From the NCBI RefSeq assembly GCF_002878395.1, contig NC_061120.1:94379163-94443162 (forward strand): DNA of 64,000 bases, in the 5' to 3' direction. Origin of the DNA: Capsicum annuum (taxonomy: Eukaryota; Streptophyta; Magnoliopsida; Solanales; Solanaceae). Below, piece after piece: positions 46,380 to 56,151 of the stretch. How positions within the stretch are numbered: the first letter of the stretch is position 1; each line of letters starts with the position of its first letter. A model generated the notes under the pieces. The model saw only the letters and a program-made list of their open reading frames with translations, made no database searches and was not told where the DNA came from. A program made the position numbers and the translations under genes.

Positions 46380-46900
46380 CGACTCCAATTTTAACCTTGT
46401 CTATGGGTATTAATGGTTTTGTAGTGTATTTTGATACTTCTCGTATTGGTTTTGGTTGTGTGTTGATACAACATAGTAGGATGGTGTCCTATACTTCTAG
46501 GAATTTGAAAATTCTTAAGAAAAACAACCCTACTCATGATTTGGAGTTATTCACCGTGGTATTTACATTGAAGATTTGGCATTATTATCACTATGGGGTT
46601 CATATTGCCATATTTTCTGATCAGACGAACCTACATTATTTGTTCACTCAAAAGGAGTTGAATCTTAGTTAAAGGAGATGGATTGAGTTTCTAAAGGACT
46701 ATAATACGAGCCTTCATTACCATCAAGGTAAATCTAAGGTAGTTGCTAATGCTCTTAGCAGGTTATCCATGGGGAGTCTAGCTCTTGTGAAAGAGAATAA
46801 GCGAGAGTTGGTGAAGGACATTCTCCATTTGGCTAATCTTGGAGTTCATCTCACGGACTCTGAGGATGGTGGTGTATTCGTGGATATGGCATAGCAATCA
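46380..46900 (+). pseudogene. RNase H of element F
   Basis: Open over 46,397-46,672: 'GFVVYFDTSRIGFGCVL', 'YTSRNLKILKKNNPTHDLEL' and 'IFSDQTNLHYLF' keep the D-E-D catalytic set. After one stop comes 'RWIEFLKDYNTSLHYHQGKS' and 'VVANALSRLSMG'. It is the most complete RNase H in the window and would degrade RNA in the hybrid during replication. Confidence 0.8.
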
Positions 46901-46979
46901 TCTCTTGCGGTTGTGATAAAGGAAAAACAAGTGTTGGATCTTGATTTGATGAAGATTAAGAGTAGTATTGGTGAAAAAA

Positions 46980-48310
46980 GGTTATTGATTTTGTCGTTGG
47001 TAGTGATGGTATCTTGAGGTACCAAGGTAGCTTATGTGTTCCTAATGTCGATGGATTTAGGGAAAGGATTATGGCCGAGGCTCGTGGATCTTGTTATACT
47101 ATTTATCTCAGTTCTAGAAAATGTTCGTAAGGAGTTTCTTTGGTAGAATAATATAAAGTGAGATGTGGCTAAGTATATGTTGTTCCAACAAGTGAATATT
47201 GAGCACTTAACTCCTGAGGGTTTGTACCAAGAGATTGAGTTTCCCGAATGTAAGTGGTAGATGATTGATATGGATTTCATTACTAATCTTACCTGGTCTC
47301 AGAATAAATATGATTCAATTTAGGTTATTGTGGATGGAATTACCATGTTCACTTATTTCTTGCTAATGAGGACAAGTTATATGGGGGAGGATTATCCTAT
47401 GTCATATCTTGCTGAAATTGTCAAGTTACATAGTGCTCTGGCTTCCATCATCTTAGATCATTGTACTCCATTCTGATCTCACTTTTGGAAGTTGTTTCAG
47501 AAAGTTTTAGGGACTAAGTTGTGCCTTAGTACCCCTTTCCACCTTTAGATAGATGGACAAGTGGAAAGGACATTTAAGAAATTAAAAGTTATGTCATGTG
47601 GTTGTGTTACTGATTGTGGTGGTACTTGCTATGGACATTTTACTTTGATTGAATTCTCCAATAATAATAGCTATCATGCTAGAATTGACACAGCTCCTTT
47701 TGAGGTATTATATGGTTGGAGATGTCATTCTCCTATTGGGTGGTATGAAGTTGGTGATGGAAAATTACTTGCCCTAGATTTGGTTGACCAGGCCTTGGAA
47801 AAGGTGAAAGTTATTCATGATAGGTTAAAAGCTGCTCAAGGTCATCAAAAGTCATATAGAAATGTAAGGCGTAGGGATTTTGAGTTTAATGTTGACGATT
47901 TGGTATTCTTGAAGGTATCTGCCATGAAGGGGGTGATGCAGTTTACTAAGAAGGGAAAGTTTAGTCCCCACTATGTTGGTCCTTATTTGATCGTAAAGAG
48001 GGTTGGTAATGTTGCCAATGAATTTGAGTTACCCTCTTGTTTGAGCTTTATCCATCCGGTATTTCATTTGTCCATGTTGTATAAATGTGTAGGTGACCCT
48101 TCATTAGTTGTTACCTTAAAAAACGTTGGTATTTCAATGGTTTTTCCTATGAGGAAGTCTTTGTATGGATCTTAGATGTCAAGTTTTCCTACTGCAAACA
48201 AAAGAGGTACCTACGGTGACGGTCCTATGGAGGAAGAAAAAGTCCAAGGAAGCTACTTGCGAGAAAAAAGTGGACATGAAGTCCAAGTACCCGCATTTGT
48301 TTTCCATTAA
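46980..48310 (+). pseudogene. Integrase and chromodomain tail of element F
   Basis: The N-terminal zinc region (46,980-47,200) is broken. The core reads 'WMIDMDFITNL'-like (first Asp), 'SIILDHCTPF' (second Asp) and 'DGQVERTFKKL' (Glu), so the DDE residues survive although stops interrupt, for instance TAG at 47,546-47,548. The C-terminal part is open from 47,561 to 48,175: 'APFEVLYGWRCHSPIGWYEV', 'DFEFNVDDLVFLKVS', 'GPYLIVKRVGNVANEFELP' and 'HPVFHLSMLYKCVGDPSLVV'. A damaged chromodomain tail ends in a KYPHLF motif near 48,300. Confidence 0.85.
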
Positions 48311-48603
48311 GGAAACTCATGCTTAAGTTATGCGTCAATCTCCTTAACATGATTTATGTTTTTGATATGGAAAATGGAATTAAGTCCCTAATTTATGATT
48401 AAGATAATGGTTTCATAGACTATGGGTTCGAGTTCCAAAGTCAATTGGATAAATGGTTGAGCGATGATGATCAGGAAATGTGTCTAATCCTTGTTGTATG
48501 TCTTTGTTTTGTAACTTTGTTAAAAGTTAGCTTGGTGCACTATGATGTGTTAACTCTTGCTTGTTCTTGCCTTAACTATCATTCAAGTAGGAATGATCTA
48601 AGT

Positions 48604-48613
48604 TGGGGAAGAT
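48604..48613 (+). other. Polypurine tract of element F
   Basis: TGGGGAAGAT lies directly before the 3' LTR start. Confidence 0.7.
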
Positions 48614-50777
48614 TTAAACACCTAGGCTTTCAACCCTTAAAAAAATTCCCTTAGTTGAAGTTTCTACGCAAGGTACAACTTAAGGGTACTAGTTGTACCC
48701 TAGGATATGACTTGGGGTCCTCTCAGTCATATGATAGGAAGTGTAGTGGGGTTACATTCTGTCCAAGGTATGGTTTAACCTCTCCCAAGTCATATGTCGT
48801 AGTATGGGAAGTATGTTGTCTAGTCATATGACGCCATATGCATAGCCTAGTTGAATCTATCCAAGGTACAGCTCAAGGTACAAATTATGGTACAATTCAT
48901 ACCCTAAGGTATGAGTTATATTAGCATGATCTTAGGTTGAACAACTTAGGGGTCCACGGTGAAGCCTAGATTACTAGTTAGGATACGGGTCAAGGAGGTT
49001 AGTCGTACACTCCAAGGCGCATTTTTCATCTTTTAAAATGTGGACATTTTGGACATATCCCACGCCTAAACACTTGTAACCGATGACTTATAACTTTATT
49101 TGGCCCTTAATTCTTCACCTATAAAAGATCAAAACATTCCAAAACACTCTAAAACATCTCTGTCAAGATTGAAGCTAGGGTTTCCAGAGGTGTCCTTCTA
49201 GAGGCTTGAAGACCAAAAATCTCTCCATGAATCATCTTCTATAAGGCATTTAACTCTTCCCACATTATTGGTTTGAAAATATCCTGTGTTTGAACATTTA
49301 TTTTTATTCTTAAATGGTGGTCCTGAAATCCAATGTTGAGGGTTTTAATGTGTATTGTAGAGAATTGTTTATCTTGATATAAATAATGTTTTCACATGTT
49401 TTTGGAGATGGTTTTCATATTTGTGTGCTTTTTGATATTGGTTTAACACATCGGTCATGGGGAACCCTAATCTTAATGTTTTTACATTGTTTTTTATCTT
49501 TTTAAAGGTGTTCCCATAAGATGTTTGTGAAAGTGTATTAAAGAAATTAGTAGTCACATCTTGATGGTGTTTTGAACTAAGACAGTGGCTTAATGAGAAT
49601 GAATGGTTTCCAAATGGTTTTACAAAGGCCTTGTTGGCCACAAAATGGTTTAAACAAAATCTTTCATGGTTTACATGATTAAAATGGGTTCGAATCCTAA
49701 ATCCTATGATAAATGAGTGTCCTTGTTGGACGATGGGAAAGAGCACTAAAATCATATTAAAGGTTGATTGATAAGGATAATGGCATGTGTATACATTCAA
49801 GTAGTGTTGATATAACGATACCAATGATGTTCCTTGGGTAAGAAATTGACTAAATGGTTGATTTTGTTTGCATGGTTTTAATTGGGATTTAAAGTGGATA
49901 GTAAGCCAAGTCTTGGAAGGAAGAGGTACCAAGGGGGACAAAGCTAGCAACTCATGATTTGCCGGTATGAAGTTGGCATAGTGACCATCTGCATGATGGT
50001 GCTCTTATATTCCTTGAGATTTACTAGTCATCTCATATTCCCTCTTGCATATACAGAAAACACACATCATATCCCTTTCTGCAGGTGGCACTGACCCCGT
50101 ATAGACCATGGATGAATTCTGAACGGCAAGGATACACGTCCCATGTTAATGATTTCAAAATTTATGCTAATCTTATTCCCTATCCGAACATGGTATATAT
50201 ATATAAGTATAGCATGGGTTGTATGCATTGATTGATTGGTCTTAAGATTTAAGCATTCTTTTATCCTTATCATTGAGTTACATTCTAGAGTTCCAACCAC
50301 TAATGATTTTCAGTTGTTGTGTCCCCATGTGATACAGAGGTCAGAGATTTTTCTTCTCTTCCTGTATAGTGTTCAGGTGTTCGGGCAGTTGGAGTTTTGA
50401 TATTGAAGTAATGAGGTTCCATACTTCGAAAGGCACATATTTTATGGTCTTCTTACCTTGTGTCATAGACTTCTTTTCATGTGATTTTGGCTATTGTCAG
50501 GGGTGTATCCCAAAATATTATTGATTTGCATTTTTGAGGCTTTTTGGATGACTGTGGAATTGGGTAGGTTGAATGTTCAATTGGATATAAATGGAATGAT
50601 TCGACGTTCTTAAGCTATGTTTATTAATATTGTTTTTGCTATATATTATGATGTATTCGTAGTTCTTCCAACACTTTTGGTTTGTTGTGATTGTTAAGTT
50701 AGGATAATGGTGCGATCTTCGGTCCTTGATGGACATGAGATAACCATTAGTACAAGGCCCCGGTTTGGGTCGTGTCA
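48614..50777 (+). repeat. 3' LTR of element F (2.16 kb)
   Basis: It starts TTAAACACC and ends CGTGTCA. A better TATA box than the 5' copy (TATAAAA, 49,120-49,126) is present. The long - strand ORF at 49,369-49,950 (193 codons) is antisense to LTR sequence, has no known domain and is broken in the 5' LTR. Confidence 0.85.
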
Positions 50778-50782
50778 CTTTA

Positions 50783-52575
50783 TTAGCTAACATTCCTTAA
50801 CGAACTTTTATTTATAACTAACTTGACTCACTAAGTGAATCCTCATTTTACAACTAGTTTCCCACTTACCAACAAGTCTTGATTATTCACTTAAACAATA
50901 TCCATAATAAATCGGTAGTTATAATTATTCATTAACTATACCACGAAATATTCATTTAAAGTTAGTAGGCTACATTTGTCATCCTAATGTCATATTACAT
51001 CCACATCACACACATGGATATACATATATATATATATATATGCAAGTAAAATTGCCATACATAGTGTTGGACAGGCTCGTACTGGTAGATGCACGAATAG
51101 GAACATCAAAGAATCATCCACCAGCTTTATTGGGTATATCATCATAATCACCATCTGGCCTAGTCGGGTATCATCATAATATCCTCTGGTCTTGTAAGTG
51201 ATTAATATAATCATCATAACATCTTTCGTCCTTAGCAGGTATCAATATCATGACATCCAATTAAATGTAAAAAATAAAGACCAAGCCCCACAACGGCTAA
51301 AGTAAAGAACAAGACCCACGAGGGATAAAGTAAAGAACAAACACCATGAGTGCTAAAGTAGAGAAACGTATAAGGGAAAGCACGAAGAGCATACCTCCAT
51401 ATTTCTTGGTTAATTATCAATGTCATATTATTATTAACTTTGTATTTATATGTTTGTGTGCAACATGAATATTATAAGTACAAGATAATAATCTAGTCCA
51501 TTAGACTATTAGCATAACCATAAGCATTATCATGAGTAATGGCCCACAAGTAACCTATTCATTAGCCCACCATTTTCATGAAGAAAGTTTATCGCTAACT
51601 TGAGCAATAGAAAATCCATGGAATTAATTAATAACATGGTCATGTGCCCCTTTAATAGCATAAAAAATAGCTCATTATGGAATCATCAATAATTGAATTC
51701 AATTAGACCATAAACATTACATCTAATGGCATCACCATAATTTACTACCAAGGTAAGACAACATGTTTTTAATGGAGCATTTCTTAGGATTTTAGTAAGC
51801 GTCTAAGGTCTTTATGAGAACTATATCAATCAAAACTTAAGGTGTCTCAAGAACCAACTTCGAATTCCCCAAAATACATTATATGTCCTACTTCTACCTG
51901 GTACTAGGCTACGGTATCTAAATCAACTCGTTGATATATAGGAAGCCACCATATTCCCAAGATAAAGGTCTTTCCCAAGCACTACAGTTAACTCAACAAT
52001 AGTAACTACGAAACTTCCAATAACATAAGAAAATAGGGATATCGAACCAACAACATGAGTGAAAAATCACTCCCATCTAACTAGAGTAACTAAAGCATCC
52101 TCATGCTATCCAAGAGACATGAAGTCAAATTCACCATGGTTGAAACCAAAATTACAAGTATTCCAACCTATGAGTTTAAGTGATCTAAATGATGGAACTA
52201 AATCCAAGTCTTACCATTTAACAATCAAACATCTAAATCCCCTCCCAATACAACAATATATCATAATTATACTATAACATAACTCAATAAAACAATGAAT
52301 AAGCCTAACCTACCTCAAATTCGAATAAAGATCATGAACCGCTAAACCTTAATCTTTTTCCTATCAAAAAGCTTGTTCAAGGTTCCAAGAAAACACATTT
52401 TACACATTATTAGGAGAATATAAATACCTATATTGGACCATTATTCTTCGGGTCAAAAAATTACACCAAGAACCCCAAGTGGGTCCTAGTTATGAAAAAC
52501 ACATTTTTGAGATCAACCAAAGTTCATATACCATCAAGGAATTAGAACACTCAAGAAATAGATTAAAACTAAGCT
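50783..52575 (-). repeat. 5' LTR of element C, second segment (truncated)
   Basis: It aligns with the left LTR from about 14,920 to 16,670 (shared: 'GTGAATCCTCATTTTACAAC', the CCCCA-AGGGCTAAAG repeats at 51,285-51,360, and 'gtgggtccta' near 52,480). Homology ends near 52,575, about 900 bp before the expected LTR edge, so the right end and target copy of C are missing. A TA microsatellite lies at 51,024-51,041. Confidence 0.8.
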
Positions 52576-52578
52576 TAA

Positions 52579-54390
52579 TACATGACCCAAACCAGGGCCT
52601 ACTCTGATGGGTATCGCAAGTCCAATAAAGACCAGAGATCACCACCAACACCCAAATCATTGACCACCTTACACCCATGTTTGATGAATTCTAAATACAT
52701 AACAAGATAATAAAACTAGAAATTTAAGATATTATGATATGTGTATAACCAAACCAACCAACAACCAAACTATCCTAATTACACACCAGACCAAAAAACC
52801 GTTTACCCAAACAAATATAAATAAATTCTTGAGATATGCCCCCGACTATAGCTAAAAATAGTATCCAATAGTTTATAACCATAAAGGAATCATAATCTAA
52901 ATATAGAGCCTCCCAAATAATAGAAGCTCATCACTTCTAGTCGACTCTCGATCAATTCGACTCTCAATCAATCCATAATCACTAAGTAGAAAGAGTAGAA
53001 GTATGGTAAAATCCTTCATCGTGTGGGGATAGAGCATCTGAAGATGATTTACAAGGTAAAAACTAGCATGTAACTCAGGGATAAAGATAAAATAATGCCA
53101 TCAATTCAAACCAAGTCAATCAATGCACATAACCATATGTGAATACATACATATATATATATATTTCATCTTGGTATAGCGAACAAGGTTCTACGTGCAC
53201 TATAAATCATTAAACTTAATTGTGTAGCTCAACCATTATATAATAGATCCAACAAGCTATATGGGCCCCAGTTCTCACCCCATGGTCGGTCCCCATTGTG
53301 TATAGTCGCAGGAACTAGAGAATTATCTCATATATATACATGGGGAACTCGAACCCTCCAATCATTTACTAAGGTGATTTAAGCGCCCGATCATGAAATA
53401 TGATATGGGGTACTCGAAACCTCCAATCATAATTATAATAATAAGGTAGACTCAAACTACCTATTCACAAAAAAGGGGACTCGGACATTCAAGCCATAAC
53501 TACCCCCACACTAGCTAACACAATTTCAAATACTAGTCACTTGGACCTCCACTTTTACTACTTATCTACACAACCTTCTTCTAATGCTCAATTAAAATAT
53601 TTATCACACATTCCCACTCATTGAACCATATTTTACATTAAGGCATACAGTGTTGGTATCATCATACCAACTACACTTTTAAGGTAACAACAACATGCCC
53701 AAACAATTACATCATTTAAGAAATTCATAACCCTTTTAGTTTAGCTAGTCCAACACTTGTGAAAGGGCAATTTCTTAAGTTTAAATTCAAATTCACGATG
53801 CAATAGTTCAAGAACAGCTCAATTCCCACATTCCTCATATCAAAATAAATTTCACAATGTGGGGTTGAGGTTATAACCACTTCAAAGTCCCAAGTTTGGG
53901 GAAATTATAATACTCTAGTTCATTCACCATACCTATGAACCCTCACATTCAAAATCATATTAATATCATTAATAATCATAACTAAACCATAGGAAAACAC
54001 TGTTCACCAAAAAGCATTCAGAACCCCAACTTTTGTTTTAAAACCAATCATCAACATCTCATGAATAATACTTTAAAACATATGCTTTTACAAATTAACA
54101 ATGAGGGAAGAGTAACATACATAAAGTAGTAAGATGTACGGAGAGAAATCACCTTTGAATGGCCTAATTGATCAACCTATTAAAAACCCTAAGTGTTCTT
54201 GATCTTGAGGAATTCGAGAGTGTTAAGAAGTTACTTTGAAGTTCTTATGGGTGATAAGAATAACCTAAAGGGGTTATAACATATGGGTTTTAAGTTGGGT
54301 AAAATGGGAAATGTCTTGAATGCCCTTATAAAAATCTTATTAAAACTTTTTATAAATTAAATTTATTTTCAATACAAAATGATTTGACTC
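52579..54390 (-). repeat. Diverged LTR-like block of the type in element B
   Basis: It opens CATGACCCAAACCAGGGCC, like TGTCATGGCCCAAACTAGGG at 9298, and shares the 'gacatgccccCGAC'-type and 'tatatgggccc' landmarks. It is non-coding. Internal short repeats: 16-bp units at 52,941 and 52,957, and 25-bp units at 53,341 and 53,406 (GGGG(A/T)ACTCGAA). It is either a solo LTR inserted at the break in C, or flanking DNA joined by deletion. The exact edges are not visible. Confidence 0.5.
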
Positions 54391-54401
54391 ATAAGTTTTG
54401 A

Positions 54402-54984
54402 CATCGAGATAAGGTAGGAGTGACCTTGGTTGAAGAAAATATGAGGGAAATGAGCTTGAGATAGTTCAATCCTCTAATGAGAAGATGAACAGACGCTCCA
54501 ATATGGAAGGTTGGTTATGAATGTATTGAAATTTGTTGTTGTAGATAAAAGAAATATTTAAGAGAGGTAATTAGAATGGACATGTCATACTTGCAACTTA
54601 GCAATGATATGAACTTAGATAGGAAGTTACGGAGGACACAAATTAGGGTAGAAGGTCATAAGTATTAAAGTACCCATACTAGTAGGTAGGTGTGAATTGT
54701 ATTATTGGCCTTACTATTAGTCGTAGGAATACTCTTGAAGTTTTTTATTTTACAACTTCGTATTCTATCTTGTGTTTTATGTAGTTTGATTGTAGTATTT
54801 TTTTGCAACTATCTATTGTTTTCTTTTACTATTTGTTACTCTTTTATTTGTCTATTTTATTGATCTAGGGGTGTATCAAAAGAAACCTCTTTACTTCAAC
54901 TCATAGTTAAAAGGTACAAATTACGTACATTATACCCTCCCTACACCCTATGTGGGAATGAAATAGGTACGTTTTTGTTGTTGT
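54402..54984 (+). mobile_element. 5'-truncated RTE-type LINE
   Basis: One frame from 54,402 to the stop at 54,666-54,668 reads 'HRDKVGVTLVEENMREMSLR', stop, 'FNPLMRR', stop, 'TDAPIW', later 'REVIRMDMSYLQLSNDMNLD' and 'RKLRRTQIRVEG'. This is the characteristic C-terminal end of plant RTE LINE ORFs after the reverse transcriptase. There is no frameshift over 88 codons, only substitution stops. The 3' UTR has the CCCTCC...CCCTATGTGGGA boxes and ends in (TTG)n at about 54,983, the 3' tail shared with solanaceous TS SINEs. 5' truncation is usual for LINEs. No clear target duplication was found. Confidence 0.8.
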
Positions 54985-55020
54985 AATTTTTAAAATCTAG
55001 GTGAAGTCTATCTAATTTTG

Positions 55021-55110
55021 CTATTTCCTCTATCCCAACATATATGGCACCTTTGAATGTCAAAATTCATTCAAGTCTTTCTTAAGGTGGAATATCCATA
55101 GGTAGTGGAC
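55021..55110. mobile_element. Terminal part of a MITE-like repeat
   Basis: 'TTTCCTCTATCCCAACATAT' followed by ATGGCACCTTTGAATGTCAAAA resembles the common plant MITE end CTCCCTCCGTCCCAATTTAT... that continues GTGGCACCTTT. The following 'TTCAAGTCTTTCTT' also fits. The opposite inverted terminus was not found, so this is one end or a relic. Confidence 0.4.
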
Positions 55111-56151
55111 TAATTTTTATATTTTTAGGCATGGAACACTTTATTCATTAAGAAAATAAAAAGAAGAAAGATAAAACAGAAAAACTAAAAGATAAAAGGG
55201 AAAAAATAATAAAAGGCATGTATTATAATATCACTAAGGCTAAAGGCAAAAAGGCAAACCCTGTCTTTAAGCCTTTGATTTGAATAATCAGTTCTTGAGA
55301 GATATTGAATCGAAAGTAGACATGCTTGCTCAAATCCTTCAAGTATTCAAGAAAGGCTTAGACACAATTGATCAATGAGGCAATATTGGCAAGATTCCCG
55401 ACAGATAGGATCATACGTGGTGGAGCAAACTCTTCTAACCCAAAAGGCAAAATTATTATCCCTTTTTTGCAACTTCTCAAATTTTCAAAATGTCATTCTT
55501 TGTTAATAAAAGATGTAGAAGCATCCCAGAAAGCCATCAATATAACCAAAAGATTATTATTCTGTAAAAGTTGGAAAATCCATTGTTGATCCATAGACTA
55601 AGGATACTTACCTTCTCATCAAAGAAATTAGTTCTTATTCTAATGGATTTTGCTGTATTTATAGAGCTCTTTATTTAGAACATATGACAAATTGTGCACT
55701 TGTTCCTTCTATCCTTGTCACTTTGAAGACATCAACAACAACCTTCATGATAGTGAATGTACTAATATTTAACTACAATTTTATAATGATCTTACTAATG
55801 CTCCTAGGAACTTAATTTGAATCAAGAATTCATTCATAATAGATGAAATTTTATTTGTTTGATTTTCATATATGTCAAAGGATCTTTTCGTTTTGTTCTT
55901 TTCACATGAAGGCTATGTATAATAATAGTTACGAGATGTTTCATTTAAATCTATCAAAAAGTTTTGATGGATAAATAATTAGCCATAGGAAATATAAAAT
56001 TCAAGTATTTTATTTCATTTAAAAATATAAATAGTTAAGATTATAGATCCAAGAAAAATATATAACATTGGTGGGGAACAAATGGGTTAGTATGCAAAAA
56101 CTAAAACAATGAGATATAAAGTACAACATGTGCTTTGGGGAATAAAGGTTT
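55111..56151. other. Unassigned DNA with a 73-codon ORF
   Basis: No element edges are recognised. The + strand ORF 55,368-55,589 ('AILARFPTDRIIRGGANSS...') can be extended upstream only through stops, has no motif I know, and could be a relic of an unrecognised gene or element. The AT-rich remainder holds nothing identifiable. Confidence 0.35.

Larger units (their letters stand above)
41271..50777 (+). mobile_element. Gypsy element F, full-length, in the 5' LTR of C
   Basis: A complete + strand chromovirus-like element of 9.5 kb with LTRs 41,271-43,443 and 48,614-50,777, flanked by the exact duplication CTTTA (41,266-41,270 and 50,778-50,782). The LTR family is different from that of E: edges TAAAACACC/TTAAACACC (from TG...) and TCTCA/GTGTCA. 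All domains from gag to chromodomain are traceable but broken by frameshifts and stops. Confidence 0.9.
13896..52575 (-). mobile_element. Gypsy element C, host of three nested insertions
   Basis: A - strand Ty3/gypsy element. Its 3' LTR (left) is 13,896-24,956 interrupted by D. The interior is 24,957-40,293 interrupted by E. Its 5' LTR (right) starts at 40,294, is interrupted by F, and is truncated at about 52,575. Without the insertions the interior is about 4.9 kb and the intact left LTR about 3.65 kb. LTR edges read TGTCACAAC at the left of both LTRs and GGGTCATTACA at the right of the left one. ATCAA (13,891-13,895) is the expected target copy; its mate is lost with the right end. C is inserted next to the protease of B in the same orientation. 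Confidence 0.85.

Noticed and set aside
49369..49950. 193-codon - strand ORF, long for this window
   Set aside because: It is antisense to the 3' LTR of element F, has no domain, and is interrupted in the equivalent part of the 5' LTR.
52579..54390. Calling this block the 5' LTR of element B
   Set aside because: It shares landmarks but is too diverged from 9,298-11,101 to be its pair unless very old, and no GAGCT target copy was found at its right side.
55368..55589. Possible host or viral-like gene fragment
   Set aside because: 73 codons without any motif I can name and stops immediately outside; left as unassigned.
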